Positions 26,127-35,653 are shown, counted from the stretch's first letter. The stretch is DNA of 36,784 bases from Lachnospiraceae bacterium (GCA_017450105.1 JAFSXC010000068.1:1-36784); one strand, 5' to 3'. Numbers and translations: made by a program. Notes: generated by a model not told the origin, from the sequence alone.

Positions 26127-27791
26127 TTACCTGATTTCAAGAATCGCCCCGCGGTTCCCGGACGTTACCATCTTCTCGTAGCGTGCCAGATACCTGCTCG
26201 TCACCTTCGGCTCCCTCGGCTTCCATTCGGCCTTCCGCCGCTCCAGTTCCTCCTCCGAAACGTCCACGTTCAGAGTCAGCTCCGGAATATTGATCTTTAC
26301 AATATCCCCTTCCCGGATCAAGGCAATCGGACCTCCCACAGCCGCCTCGGGCGAAACATGGCCGATCGAAGCGCCGCGGGAGGCGCCGGAAAAGCGTCCG
26401 TCCGTGATCAGCGCCACTGAGGACCCAAGGCCCATACCCGCGATCGCGGAGGTCGGATTCAACATCTCACGCATACCGGGTCCGCCCTTCGGTCCCTCGT
26501 AGCGGATGACCACCACATCTCCCTCATGGATCTCACCGCCAAGGATCGCCTGAATCGCATCCTCCTCGCAGTCGAAGACCCTGGCCGGTCCCTCATGGAC
26601 CATCATCTCCTCGACCACGGCCGACCGTTTTACAACCGAGCCGTCCGGCGCCAGGTTTCCCTTCAATACCGCAAGCCCGCCGGTCGCGGAATAGGGATTG
26701 TCAAGCGGCCGGATCACCTCCGGATTTTTGTTGACCGCATTCTGAATATTCTCTCCGATCGTCTTCCCGGTTACGGTCATGCAGTTCAGATTCAGGAGCC
26801 CCGCATCCGCCAGCTCCTTCATCACCGCATAAACCCCGCCCGCCTCATTCAGGTCCTCCATATAGGTGGGGCCGGCCGGCGCCAGATGGCAGAGGTTCGG
26901 CGTTTTTTCGCTGATCGGATTGGCAAAGCTGATATCGAAGTCAAAGCCCACCTCATGCGCGATGGCCGGAAGATGCAGCATGGAATTTGTAGAGCAGCCG
27001 AGCGCCATATCCACGGTCAGCGCATTCAAGATCGCTTCCTTTGTCATTATATCGCGGGGACGGATGTTCTCCTTAATCAGGTTCATCACCGCGTAGCCGG
27101 CCCGCTTCGCAAGCTTCAGCCGCTCGGAATAAACGGCGGGGATCGTTCCGTTTCCGGAAAGCCCCATGCCGAGCGCCTCGGTCAGGCAGTTCATGGAATT
27201 TGCCGTATACATACCCGAGCAGGAGCCGCAGGTCGGACAGACCTTCTCCTCGAATTCGGTCACCTCTTCATCGGAGAGCGTACCCGCCGCGTGGGCGCCG
27301 ACGGCCTCGAACATCGAGGACAGGCTTCTCTTCTTTCCGCCGACATGACCCGCCAGCATCGGGCCGCCGGACACAAAGACCGTGGGGATATTGACCCTGG
27401 CCGCCGCCATCAGAAGCCCCGGCACATTTTTATCGCAGTTCGGCACACAGACCAGCGCGTCAAACTGATGTGCGATGGCCATGCATTCCGTCGAATCACA
27501 GATCAGGTCTCTGGTCACCAGGGAATACTTCATTCCCACATGTCCCATCGCGATCCCGTCGCAGACCGCGATCGCCGGGAACACCACGGGAAAGCCTCCC
27601 GCCTCGGCGACTCCGAGCTTCACCGCCTCCACGATCTTATCGATGTTCATATGGCCGGGAACGATCTCGTTGTAGGAGCTTACGATCCCCACCATGGGCT
27701 TTTTGATCTCCTCGGGGGTAAAGCCGAGGGCGTTTAACAGACTTCTTGCGGGGGCCTGCTGCATCCCCGTTTTCATGGCATCACTTTGCAT
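26127..27791 (-). CDS. ilvD: Dihydroxy-acid dehydratase
   Basis: The Fe-S enzyme dehydrates 2,3-dihydroxy-isovalerate and -3-methylvalerate, the step before the branched-chain keto acids. The 554-aa product has the family's cluster cysteines in [22 protein letters not shown] and [17 protein letters not shown], and the C-terminal [20 protein letters not shown] block. Only one base separates the leuB stop from its ATG, so translation is probably coupled. Confidence 0.97.
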   Translation of the reverse strand: MQSDAMKTGMQQAPARSLLNALGFTPEEIKKPMVGIVSSYNEIVPGHMNIDKIVEAVKLGVAEAGGFPVVFPAIAVCDGIAMGHVGMKYSLVTRDLICDSTECMAIAHQFDALVCVPNCDKNVPGLLMAAARVNIPTVFVSGGPMLAGHVGGKKRSLSSMFEAVGAHAAGTLSDEEVTEFEEKVCPTCGSCSGMYTANSMNCLTEALGMGLSGNGTIPAVYSERLKLAKRAGYAVMNLIKENIRPRDIMTKEAILNALTVDMALGCSTNSMLHLPAIAHEVGFDFDISFANPISEKTPNLCHLAPAGPTYMEDLNEAGGVYAVMKELADAGLLNLNCMTVTGKTIGENIQNAVNKNPEVIRPLDNPYSATGGLAVLKGNLAPDGSVVKRSAVVEEMMVHEGPARVFDCEEDAIQAILGGEIHEGDVVVIRYEGPKGGPGMREMLNPTSAIAGMGLGSSVALITDGRFSGASRGASIGHVSPEAAVGGPIALIREGDIVKINIPELTLNVDVSEEELERRKAEWKPREPKVTSRYLARYEKMVTSGNRGAILEIR

Positions 27792-27792
27792 A

Positions 27793-28890
27793 TCAACCGA
27801 TCCTTTCCGCGATACAATCGCCCATTTCCTCTGTACTTACCTGCTTTGTTTCCACGCCCTCCTTAAAGGCCGCGATATCCACCGTCCGATAGCCCTCCGC
27901 AAGGACCTTCTTCACCGCCTCTTCCACGGCATCCGCCTCCTGATTCAGATCGAGGCTGTAGCGGAGCAGCATGGCTGCCGAAAGGATCGTAGCAATTGGA
28001 TTCGCGATCCCCTTTCCGGCAATGTCCGGCGCGGACCCGCCGCTGGGCTCGTACAGACCGAATTTCGTATCATTTAGGCTGGCCGACGGCAGCATCCCTA
28101 TGGAGCCGGTGATCTGGCTGGCCTCGTCGGACAGGATATCGCCGAACATATTCTCGGTCAGAACCACATCGAACTGGGCCGGACCCTTTACAAGCTGCAT
28201 GGCGCAGTTATCGACAAGCATATGGGAAAGCGTAACCTCCGGATAATCCTTCGCCACCTCCTCGACGACCTTTCTCCAAAGCCGGGAGGAATCGAGGACA
28301 TTCGCCTTGTCCACGCTGGTCACTTTTTTCCTTCGCTTCATCGCGACGTCAAAGGCACGGATCGCGATGCGCTGGATCTCCTCCTCGTTGTACACAAGCG
28401 TATCTGTCGCGACGATCAGGCCGTCCCTTTCCTCGGTCTTCCGTTCGCCGAAATACAGGCCTCCGGTAAGCTCCCGCATGATCAGAAGATCAAAGCCCTT
28501 ATCCGCGATATCGGCTCTTAAGGGACAGGCTCCCTTCAGCTCCGGGTAAAGAGACGCCGGCCGTAGATTTGCGAAAAGATTTAAGGCCTTCCGTATCCCG
28601 AGCAATCCGACCTCGGGGCGCTTCTCCGGGGGAAGCTTATACCAGGGCGAAACAGCGGCATCTCCGCCGATCGATCCCATCAGAACCGCGTCCTGGGCCT
28701 TTGCACTCTCCACCGCTTCCTTCGTCAGCGGCTCCCCGCAGGCGTCGATGGAGCAGCCCCCCATCAGGATCTCGGTATATTGAAATTCATGGGAATACAC
28801 CGCTCCCACTCTGGAGAGGATCTTCTTCCCCTCCCTTACGATCTCGGGGCCGATACCGTCTCCGTAGATCAGTCCGATCTTTGCTTCCAT
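27793..28890 (-). CDS. leuB: 3-isopropylmalate dehydrogenase
   Basis: The enzyme oxidatively decarboxylates 3-isopropylmalate in leucine synthesis with NAD and a divalent metal. The 365-aa product has [15 protein letters not shown] at the N-terminus, [11 protein letters not shown] for substrate binding, [16 protein letters not shown], and the metal-site block [19 protein letters not shown]. Its Shine-Dalgarno (AGGAGGTG) is embedded in the last codons of the ADP-ribosyltransferase gene and its ATG directly follows that gene's stop. leuA, leuC and leuD are not in the window. Confidence 0.97.
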   Translation of the reverse strand: MEAKIGLIYGDGIGPEIVREGKKILSRVGAVYSHEFQYTEILMGGCSIDACGEPLTKEAVESAKAQDAVLMGSIGGDAAVSPWYKLPPEKRPEVGLLGIRKALNLFANLRPASLYPELKGACPLRADIADKGFDLLIMRELTGGLYFGERKTEERDGLIVATDTLVYNEEEIQRIAIRAFDVAMKRRKKVTSVDKANVLDSSRLWRKVVEEVAKDYPEVTLSHMLVDNCAMQLVKGPAQFDVVLTENMFGDILSDEASQITGSIGMLPSASLNDTKFGLYEPSGGSAPDIAGKGIANPIATILSAAMLLRYSLDLNQEADAVEEAVKKVLAEGYRTVDIAAFKEGVETKQVSTEEMGDCIAERIG

Positions 28891-29574
28891 TTATGCACCT
28901 CCTGTGATTGTCCCGTACATCACGATCCCAAAGAACCGGGCCGTGGTCTGTTCGTTTTTTTCCCCGTAATCGGAAAGAGGCACGTTCAGCGGATCCGTAA
29001 GATGATCCTCCGCCTCCTCCACATAAATCGAAAGTCCTGCGTCAAAGAGGATCTCGCCCTCTCTCGCATTCGCCGTCACAAAGGCCTTCGTTCCCGCGCG
29101 GGCCTTTATGACCATAAGATAGGGCCTTTCGGGATTAAAAATGTCCGGGTTCTGATCCACCCGGATGCCCGTGCTCGTAAATCCCATTTCGCGGAACACA
29201 GTGCCGCATTTCTCCTTTATCCTTTTCGCCTGCCCGCTTAGCTCCATTCCCTCCTCCAGGGAAAAATGTTCCTTCAGGTAGGAGAGCCGAAACAGCCGAA
29301 ACAGCGTTACGTCTTCGGAAAGCGCCTCTGCGTTTGCGGCCTTGTGCAAAAGCGCTATGGTTTTCCCTGCCTCCGTAAGCCAGCGCGGGTCCGGCGTCTT
29401 CAGCCTTTTGCGCAGGTAATCATTGATCCGGTCCGAATTTTTCGTTCCGAAATAGCCGTATTCGGGGTTAAAGCTTCCGTAGAGGATACGCTTTTCCTCC
29501 CCGTGATTATAAGGGTTCCTCTCAGCCGCCGCGAGAAAGGCAGCCCTCGTCATCAGCCGGTAATCGCGTTCCAT
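28891..29574 (-). CDS. Probable ADP-ribosyltransferase (exoenzyme toxin fold)
   Basis: This 227-aa product has the three R-S-E class signatures of ADP-ribosyltransferase exoenzymes in the right order. They are an early Arg after a strand (TLFRLFR, Arg93), an STS-like turn preceded by Phe (GFTSTG, 131-136) and an E-x-E pair on the ARTT loop (E172-G-E174 in AREGEILF). RPYLMVIKARAGTKAFV (150-166) between the last two matches the strand and GTK turn of the family. A helical N-terminal part with INDYLRKRL (50-58) also fits. No signal peptide is seen, so any target would be intracellular or delivered by another route. ATG 29574 lacks a clear ribosome site; ATG 29553 overlaps the preceding stop as TGATG and gives 220 aa. 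The leuB Shine-Dalgarno lies in its last codons. Alignment is by eye, so the call is probable. Confidence 0.7.
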   Translation of the reverse strand: MERDYRLMTRAAFLAAAERNPYNHGEEKRILYGSFNPEYGYFGTKNSDRINDYLRKRLKTPDPRWLTEAGKTIALLHKAANAEALSEDVTLFRLFRLSYLKEHFSLEEGMELSGQAKRIKEKCGTVFREMGFTSTGIRVDQNPDIFNPERPYLMVIKARAGTKAFVTANAREGEILFDAGLSIYVEEAEDHLTDPLNVPLSDYGEKNEQTTARFFGIVMYGTITGGA

Positions 29575-30080
29575 GGCTTTTCTTTTCTTTTTCTTTCTCT
29601 GTGCTTATGCTGCCGCATACGGCCCGCAAGAGACTTATTCCTCCGGAATTCCAGAGCCCGTAAGGAAAGATAGATTCCGTAGCACAGATCAAACAGGGCC
29701 GCCGCATATTTATCCGTCAGAAGAAAGATCAGAACCGCGGCCACAAAGGCGATTATGGACAGCGCAGCCATGGCGGTCTCCCCTCTTCTGGCAAGGAAGC
29801 GCTCCTCCTCCCGCGGTTCTCTGTCCGCGTGCGTCTTTTCCGGATGGTACAGCACAATAAAGGCACCCCCGCAGAAGGCGAAGGCGATTCCTATCCCCAT
29901 ATGAAAAAGCATTATCGGGAGGGCCGTATCCCCCTCCTGCCGCAGGTACAGACCCGCTATAAAAAACCCGCCGAACAACAGCGTACCGAAGGACAGACAG
30001 ACCCGTCCGATCAGGTAACGGATGCTCTCCCGGGTATCCGATCTGGAAAGGTCCGGTTTGGTTCGAAGAGATTTTTTCAT
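29553..30080 (-). CDS. Putative integral membrane protein, four TM segments
   Basis: The 175-aa product is read from ATG 30080 (MKKSLRTKPDLSRSD), which has GAGGTGGG four bases upstream; a longer frame to 30215 runs into the ROK kinase gene and is not needed. Four hydrophobic stretches (about residues 27-46, 54-78, 104-121 and 125-143) suggest a polytopic membrane protein. The C-terminal 30 residues are strongly basic (RRNKSLAGRMRQHKHRERKR). I recognise no family. Its end overlaps the probable ADP-ribosyltransferase gene by 22 bases, which suggests the two are made together; an immunity or targeting role is speculation. Confidence 0.75.
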   Translation of the reverse strand: MKKSLRTKPDLSRSDTRESIRYLIGRVCLSFGTLLFGGFFIAGLYLRQEGDTALPIMLFHMGIGIAFAFCGGAFIVLYHPEKTHADREPREEERFLARRGETAMAALSIIAFVAAVLIFLLTDKYAAALFDLCYGIYLSLRALEFRRNKSLAGRMRQHKHRERKRKEKPWNAITG

Positions 30081-30162
30081 CCATCCCACCTCTTTACAAA
30101 CGGCGGTTACGCCAAGCGCATCCGCCGTTTCAAAGCATATCGTGTTCACATATGCAGAGGCC

Positions 30163-31104
30163 TCAGCCTCCGCACACCATCCGGGCACAGCCGAAGATCC
30201 CGGCATCGTTCCCAAGAGTAGCTAAAGCGAACCTCGTTTCCCGGCAGGCCGGAAACGCGTATTTACGGAAGGCAGCGCGCACTCCCTCGGTCAGCCGGTC
30301 CCCGACACGGGAAACTCCGCCGCCGAACACGATCACCGCGGGGTCGCAGACCGTACAGATAATCGAAAGCCCATAGCCCAGTCTGTCCCAGTATTCCTTT
30401 TCCACGGCAAGCGCAAGCGCATCCTCTTCCTTCGCCGCGTCAAATACATCCTTCGCGGTCAGGTTTTCCTTTTTCCGGAGCGAAGAGGGCGTATCCTCCG
30501 CCTCCATCCGTCTTTTCGCAAGTCTCACGGCTCCCGTAGCGGAAGCATAATATTCCAGGCAGCCAGGGCGCCCGCAGTTACAAAATTCCTTCTCGTCCGG
30601 TTCAATGGTCAGATGGCCGATCTCCGCGCCGGCGCCGTGGGCACCCGCCACGATCCGTCCGCCGATGATCAATCCGCCGCCGACACCGGTCCCGAGCGTC
30701 ACCAGAAGGACATTGTCATAGCCCTTCGCGCCGCCCTGCCACATCTCGCCGAGCGCAGCCACATTCGCATCATTTCCCACCTCTACGGGCAGGGAAAGAA
30801 GGCTCTCCATCTGGCTCTTTACATCCACCTCGCCCCAGCCGATATTCACACAGCCGGAAACCGACCCGTCCGGACGGACAGGTCCCGGAACGCAAAGACC
30901 CACACCCTCCATCTGGTCCCTGGAGATGCCGCGTTCCTTCATCTTTTCCTCTAAAGATTTCGCGATATCCGGCAGAATATGGGAGCCCTTTTCCGATTTA
31001 TCCGTAGGGATCTCCCACTTCTCGATCACCTCACCGCGGGTTTTAAACAGCCCGAGCTTAACGGTGGTCCCCCCCAGATCCACGCCTGCGCACAGCTCTT
31101 TCAT
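30163..31104 (-). CDS. glk: ROK family glucokinase
   Basis: The enzyme phosphorylates glucose at C6 with ATP. The 313-aa product has the phosphate loop GVDLGGTTVKLGLF (8-21), the catalytic Asp in EVGNDANVAALGEMW, GTGVGGGLIIGG, and the ROK zinc motif CNCGRPGCLEYYAS. It starts immediately after the yajC stop (TAAATG) with its ribosome site AAGGAG in the yajC end, so the genes are coupled. The product could act on a related hexose such as N-acetylmannosamine; the motifs alone favour glucokinase. Confidence 0.92.
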   Translation of the reverse strand: MKELCAGVDLGGTTVKLGLFKTRGEVIEKWEIPTDKSEKGSHILPDIAKSLEEKMKERGISRDQMEGVGLCVPGPVRPDGSVSGCVNIGWGEVDVKSQMESLLSLPVEVGNDANVAALGEMWQGGAKGYDNVLLVTLGTGVGGGLIIGGRIVAGAHGAGAEIGHLTIEPDEKEFCNCGRPGCLEYYASATGAVRLAKRRMEAEDTPSSLRKKENLTAKDVFDAAKEEDALALAVEKEYWDRLGYGLSIICTVCDPAVIVFGGGVSRVGDRLTEGVRAAFRKYAFPACRETRFALATLGNDAGIFGCARMVCGG

Positions 31105-31518
31105 TTATTCCTTCTCCTTAGTCTTTTTCCCAAACAGTCCTTTGCCTTCCTGCTTCTTATCGTCCTTATTCTCCTCCTTCGGCTTCGCTGCCGCAGGCTT
31201 TTCCGCTACTGCGGTCTGCGGCTTTTCGATCGCGGAGATCGCGGCACGCTGCATCGGGATCCGGCAGTTACGGTTGCTGCCGAACTCAACGATCACGGTA
31301 TCCTCGTTCAGATCGATCACGGTTCCGTAGAAGCCGCTGGTGGTAAGTACGGTATCTCCCACCTCGAGAGAGTTCATCAGTTCTCTTTTCTTCTGCTGTT
31401 CCTTCCTCTGGGGCCGGATCATGAAAAAATACAGAAATACGAAGAGCACAACGATCCAGATGATCATTATGTAGCTCCCGCCGCCCGCCGGCTGAGCGGC
31501 TGCCATTAAGAAATTCAT
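31105..31518 (-). CDS. yajC: Preprotein translocase accessory subunit YajC
   Basis: YajC associates with SecDF in the membrane. The 137-aa product has one N-terminal membrane helix (IMIIWIVVLFVFLYFFMI) followed by the family motif RPQRKEQQKK and the LEVGDTVLTTSGFYGTVIDL block. The C-terminal 40 residues are a Lys/Glu/Ala-rich tail. AGGAGG lies eight bases before ATG. secD and secF are not in the window; yajC next to tgt is a common arrangement, although here a promoter lies between them. Confidence 0.95.
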   Translation of the reverse strand: MNFLMAAAQPAGGGSYIMIIWIVVLFVFLYFFMIRPQRKEQQKKRELMNSLEVGDTVLTTSGFYGTVIDLNEDTVIVEFGSNRNCRIPMQRAAISAIEKPQTAVAEKPAAAKPKEENKDDKKQEGKGLFGKKTKEKE

Positions 31519-31555
31519 TGGTTTTTCCTCCTATCTCCAAAATGCGCTATGAATC

Positions 31556-31584
31556 ATTATACTTTGAAATGCTGTCAAGTACAA
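31556..31584 (-). promoter_or_regulatory. Promoter for yajC and following genes
   Basis: On the minus strand TATAAT (31556-31561) lies 17 bases from TTGTAC (31579-31584). Transcription would start about 30 bases before the yajC ribosome site. A perfect TTGACA (31573-31578) is only 11 bases from the -10 and therefore probably not the -35. No strong terminator for tgt is seen in this 99-base gap. Confidence 0.55.
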
Positions 31585-31617
31585 GAGTTTTTCGTGGTTT
31601 GTTCGCGGGAGGCAGCC

Positions 31618-32751
31618 TCACTCCCCGTTTTTCAGCTCGTTTATCGCTTCCGCCTTGAACGCGGCATAGCGGTCCTCCTCTATGGCGTTTCTTATGTCCG
31701 CCATCAGACGGTTGTAATAGCATAAATTATGCAAAACCGCGAAGCGGAGACCGAGGAGCTCACCCGACTTGAAAAGATGCCGGATATAGGCTCTCGAATA
31801 TCCTTTTTGACAGACCGGACAGGGGCAGTTTTCCTCGATCGGGCGCAAGTCCTTTTCGTATTTTTTGTTCAAAAGATTCAGCTTCCCGTGTCTTGTGTAA
31901 ACATGGCCGTGGCGCCCGTTTCGGGAGGGGTAGACACAGTCGAAAAAGTCGACGCCTCTGTCCACACTCTCCAATATGTTTTCCGGCGTTCCGACCCCCA
32001 TCAGATACACCGGCTTCTCCTTCGGAAGATGGGGCACCGTCACATCCAGGATGTGATACATCTGCTCATGGGTCTCCCCGACGGCCAGACCGCCGATCGC
32101 GTAACCCGGCAGCTCCAGCTCCGCGATCCGTTTTGCGTGGTCGATCCGGATATCCTCATAGATCGCGCCCTGGTTGATGCCGAAGAGGAGCTGGTTTTTG
32201 TTGATCGTATCTTCTCTCCCGTTCAGTTCCTTCATTTTTTCGATGCACCGGAGAAGCCAGCGGGTGGTCCGGTCCACGGAATTTTGCACATAATCCCTCT
32301 CCGCAAGCGCGTTCGGGCATTCGTCAAAGGCCATGGCGATCGTGCTTCCGAGGTTTGACTGGATCTCCATACTCTCCTCCGGCCCCATGAAGATCTTTCT
32401 TCCGTCCACATGGGAACGGAAAGTAACCCCCTCCTCCCGGATCCTTCGGAGCGTGGAAAGCGAGAAGACCTGGAAGCCGCCGGAATCCGTAAGGATCGGG
32501 CCGCTCCAGCCGGAAAAGGAATGCAGGCCTCCGAGCTCCTTTATCAGGGCATCGCCGGTCCGGACATGGAGATGGTAGGTGTTGGAAAGCATGATCTGGG
32601 TACCGATGGAAGCGAGGTCATCCGCGGCCACTCCCCCCTTGATCGCACCGGCCGTCGCAACGTTCATAAAGACCGGCGTTTCCACCCTTCCGTGCACGGT
32701 TTCAAAGCTCCCGCGCTTCGCTCTGCCGCTGGTTTTGATCAGCTTATACAT
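31618..32751 (-). CDS. tgt: tRNA-guanine transglycosylase
   Basis: The enzyme exchanges guanine-34 of His, Asp, Asn and Tyr tRNAs for preQ1 on the way to queuosine. The product is 377 aa from ATG 32751 (MYKLIKTSGRAKRG), which has AAGGAG eight bases upstream; the longer frame to 32787 is unsupported. Active-site residues are the Asp in LTDSGGFQVFSL and the nucleophile Asp in FDCVYPSRNGRHG; the zinc ligands are in CPCPVCQKGYSRAYIRHL and the later HNL. A TATAAT on the minus strand (32786-32791) overlaps the -10 of the divergent aroC promoter. Confidence 0.97.
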   Translation of the reverse strand: MYKLIKTSGRAKRGSFETVHGRVETPVFMNVATAGAIKGGVAADDLASIGTQIMLSNTYHLHVRTGDALIKELGGLHSFSGWSGPILTDSGGFQVFSLSTLRRIREEGVTFRSHVDGRKIFMGPEESMEIQSNLGSTIAMAFDECPNALAERDYVQNSVDRTTRWLLRCIEKMKELNGREDTINKNQLLFGINQGAIYEDIRIDHAKRIAELELPGYAIGGLAVGETHEQMYHILDVTVPHLPKEKPVYLMGVGTPENILESVDRGVDFFDCVYPSRNGRHGHVYTRHGKLNLLNKKYEKDLRPIEENCPCPVCQKGYSRAYIRHLFKSGELLGLRFAVLHNLCYYNRLMADIRNAIEEDRYAAFKAEAINELKNGE

Positions 32752-32764
32752 AGAAAAGTTCTCC

Positions 32765-32793
32765 TTGTGCATAAAGTTAAAGTCCATTATAAT
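32765..32793 (+). promoter_or_regulatory. Promoter for aroC and downstream genes
   Basis: TTGTGC (32765-32770) and TATAAT (32788-32793) are separated by 17 bases; the ATG of aroC is at 32839. A TATAAT on the opposite strand lies two bases away, so aroC and tgt are probably transcribed divergently from overlapping -10 regions. Confidence 0.55.
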
Positions 32794-32838
32794 ACGGGAA
32801 GTGACTTAAGGAAAGTCCCACGCGGGGAAAGGGTAGAT

Positions 32839-33939
32839 ATGGCAGGTTCATCCTTCGGAACACAATTTCGCATCACCACCTTCGGCGAGTCCCACGGAAG
32901 GGCTCTCGGAGCCGTTGTGGACGGATGTCCCGCGGGGCTTGCCATGAATGAGGAGCTGATCCAGCCCTATATGGACCGGCGCCGTCCCGGCCAGTCGGCC
33001 TTTACCACAAGCCGTAAGGAAGGGGATCAGATCAAGATCCTGTCCGGGGTCTTCGAAGGAAAAACCACCGGTACCCCGATCGCCCTTCTTCTGGAAAATA
33101 CGGATCAGCATTCCGGGGATTATGACGCCTTAAAGAACGTCTTCCGTCCCGGCCACGCCGATTTCTGTTTCGAAGAAAAATACGGGATCCGTGACCACCG
33201 GGGAGGCGGACGCTCCTCGGGAAGAGAGACGGCCGCCCGGGTGGCGGGAGGTGCGGTTGCCTGCCTGATGCTGAAGGAGCTCGGTATCTCGCTGACCGCC
33301 TATACCTCCTCGATCGGAGGCATTCAAGCCCCCTTTACAGACCGGGAAGAAATCTTCAGAAACCCCCTTTATATGCCGGATAAGGACGCTGCAAAGGCGG
33401 CCATGGAGCTGATCAGGGAACGCTCCGCCGAAGCGGATTCCGTGGGCGGAACCATCTCCTGCTTTGCCGACGGTCTTCCTGTCGGCCTCGGAGAGCCCGT
33501 TTTTGACAAGCTGGATGCAGAGCTTGCGAAGGCCATGCTCTCGATCGGTGCCGTCAAGGGCTTTGAGATCGGAGATGGTTTTCTTGCTGCCGGAGAGGGC
33601 TCCAGAGGAAGCAAAAACAACGACGGCTTTCTCGTAAGGGGCGGGCAGATCATAAAGGCCTCCAACCATTCCGGAGGCGTTCTGGGCGGGATATCCGACG
33701 GGGACCGTCTTTTCTTTCGGGTGGCTGTCAAGCCGACGCCCTCGATCGCGAGGGAACAGAAAACGGTTACAAAGGAGGGTCTTGAAACCACTCTTTCGAT
33801 CCATGGCCGCCACGATCCAGTCGTGGTGCCGAGGGCCGTTGTCGTCGTGGAATGCATGACTGCCCTTGTGCTTGCCGATCTTCTGCTTCAAAATACCTGT
33901 GCCAGAATGGAGAATCTGAAAAAAATCTATGGAGAATAA
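32839..33939 (+). CDS. aroC: Chorismate synthase
   Basis: The enzyme turns 5-enolpyruvylshikimate 3-phosphate into chorismate using reduced FMN, the last common step to the aromatic amino acids. The 366-aa product starts at 32839 (MAGSSFGTQFRITTFGESHG) after AAAGGG; a frame open to 32410 runs antisense through tgt and is not part of the gene. Signatures are GESHGRALGAVVDGCPAG, GRSSGRETAARVAGGAV and RAVVVVECMTALVLADLL. Its end overlaps the acyl-CoA ligase gene by 11 bases. Confidence 0.97.
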   Translation: MAGSSFGTQFRITTFGESHGRALGAVVDGCPAGLAMNEELIQPYMDRRRPGQSAFTTSRKEGDQIKILSGVFEGKTTGTPIALLLENTDQHSGDYDALKNVFRPGHADFCFEEKYGIRDHRGGGRSSGRETAARVAGGAVACLMLKELGISLTAYTSSIGGIQAPFTDREEIFRNPLYMPDKDAAKAAMELIRERSAEADSVGGTISCFADGLPVGLGEPVFDKLDAELAKAMLSIGAVKGFEIGDGFLAAGEGSRGSKNNDGFLVRGGQIIKASNHSGGVLGGISDGDRLFFRVAVKPTPSIAREQKTVTKEGLETTLSIHGRHDPVVVPRAVVVVECMTALVLADLLLQNTCARMENLKKIYGE

Positions 33940-35653
33940 GCAGCCCTATCGTCAGAGAGATCATCTGGAATATCCCAAAAAAACCATGTTCCAGCTTATT
34001 GAATACCGGAGGGATCAGATTCCGGAGGAGCCGGCCTATGAGTTTTACGGCAAGATCGTCTCCTTCCGGAAATTTGTTATACGAATAGAAAAAGCAGCCG
34101 CAGCCTTCCATCGCTTCGGGATCCGAAAGGGCGATGCGGTTACGATCTGCCTTCCCAATATCCCCCAGGCCGTTGACAGCTTCTACGCGATAAACCGGAT
34201 CGGTGCCGTGTCCAACATGGTCCATCCCCTGTCCTCCGAGGAGGAGATCCTGTTCAGTCTGAAGCTGTCCGAAAGCCGTCTCATCATCGCGCCGGACCTC
34301 TTTTACGAAAAGGTGAAAAAGGCGGTGGACCGCGTGAAGGCGGAAACCGGTGTTTTGGTCACCATTGTCGTCTGTCGTATGCAGTCCGAGCTTTTCCCGC
34401 ACCTCGCGCTTGCCTATACCATGGCAAAGGGAAAGGATTTTCTGAAATTCCCGGACGAGGAGCCCCACGTTTTATGGACGGATTTCCTGCGCGGCGCGGA
34501 CAGTACAAAGCTTCCGCAGATCGATTTTGAACAGGACAGGACCTCTGTGATCCTGTACAGCGGCGGGACCTCGGGAACGCCGAAGGGGATCTGCCTGACG
34601 GATCTGAATTTCAACGCTTTGGCCTATCAATGCCTGGAGGCCATCGGAGTGGAGAGGATGCAGGGCCTGAAAATGCTCTCGTGCATGCCCATGTTCCATG
34701 GCTTCGGTCTCGGCGTCAATATCCATACCGTCCTCGTCCACGGCGCGCGCTGTATCCTGATGCCCACCTTCACAATGGACAGCTACGGAAAAATGCTGAA
34801 GAAAAAGAAGCCGAATTTTCTGGCCGGCGTACCCACGATCTTCGAGGCCCTGCTCCATCTGGATGCCTTAAACGGTGTGGATCTTTCCTTTCTCGTCGGT
34901 ATGTTCTGCGGCGGAGATTCCCTGTCCATCGAGCTGAAAAAAAAGATCGACACCTTCCTAAAGGAACACAATGCCCACATTCAGGTCAGGGAGGGCTACG
35001 GTCTGACCGAATGTGTAACGGCGAGCTGTCTTACGCCGCGGGATGAGTACCGCGAGGGCAGCATCGGCATCCCCTTCCCGGATACCGAATACGCCATCGT
35101 AAAGCCCGGCACCGATGATGTACTCCCCTTTGGCGAGGAAGGCGAGATTATTTTAACCGGTCCCTCCGTTATGAACGGGTATCTGAAAAATCCCGAGGAA
35201 ACAAGGGATACGCTCCGTACCCTCTCCGACGGCCGGATCTGGCTGTACACCGGCGATCTCGGCAGCATGGACAAGGACGGCTATGTCTATTTCAGGCAGC
35301 GGATCAAGCGCATGATCATTACCAACGGCTACAACGTCTACCCGGGCCAGATCGAAAACGTCATCGATTCCTGCCCCGATGTTGCCTATTCCTGCGTGAT
35401 CGGTGTTCCGGACCAAAAGCGCATGCACCGGGTCCGCGCTTATGTGGTATTAAAGGACGGTGTGGAGGGAACGGAGGATACCAAGGAAATGCTTCTGGAG
35501 CGCATGCGGCAAAAGGTTGCCGCCTATGCCCTCCCACGGGAAATCTACTTCCGCGATTCCCTTCCGAAAACCCTGGTCGGAAAGGTGGCCTACCGGATGC
35601 TTGAGGAGGAGGCCGCAAAAGAAATACAAAACGGAGGATCAACAAATGGCTGA
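33929..35653 (+). CDS. AMP-forming acyl-CoA synthetase family protein
   Basis: The 574-aa product is an ANL-superfamily adenylate-forming enzyme. The ATP loop is YSGGTSGTPKG (210-220), the A5 motif GYGLTE (356-361), the A7 motif YTGDLG (440-445), and the C-terminal catalytic Lys is Lys552 in LPKTLVGKVAYRML. This suggests activation of a carboxylic acid as an acyl-adenylate and thioester; chain length and identity of the acid cannot be told. There is no signal peptide. It overlaps aroC by 11 bases and the following E2-like gene by 8, so the last two are probably made together. The ribosome site before ATG 33929 is weak, consistent with coupling. Confidence 0.92.
   Translation: MENKQPYRQRDHLEYPKKTMFQLIEYRRDQIPEEPAYEFYGKIVSFRKFVIRIEKAAAAFHRFGIRKGDAVTICLPNIPQAVDSFYAINRIGAVSNMVHPLSSEEEILFSLKLSESRLIIAPDLFYEKVKKAVDRVKAETGVLVTIVVCRMQSELFPHLALAYTMAKGKDFLKFPDEEPHVLWTDFLRGADSTKLPQIDFEQDRTSVILYSGGTSGTPKGICLTDLNFNALAYQCLEAIGVERMQGLKMLSCMPMFHGFGLGVNIHTVLVHGARCILMPTFTMDSYGKMLKKKKPNFLAGVPTIFEALLHLDALNGVDLSFLVGMFCGGDSLSIELKKKIDTFLKEHNAHIQVREGYGLTECVTASCLTPRDEYREGSIGIPFPDTEYAIVKPGTDDVLPFGEEGEIILTGPSVMNGYLKNPEETRDTLRTLSDGRIWLYTGDLGSMDKDGYVYFRQRIKRMIITNGYNVYPGQIENVIDSCPDVAYSCVIGVPDQKRMHRVRAYVVLKDGVEGTEDTKEMLLERMRQKVAAYALPREIYFRDSLPKTLVGKVAYRMLEEEAAKEIQNGGSTNG

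Noticed and set aside
26526..27737. Plus-strand open frame (403 codons) opposite ilvD
   Set aside because: ilvD is complete with its Fe-S cysteines; the antisense frame shows no family features.
31573..31578. Perfect TTGACA upstream of yajC as a -35 box
   Set aside because: It is only 11 bases from the TATAAT, too short for a sigma-A promoter; TTGTAC at 17 bases is preferred.
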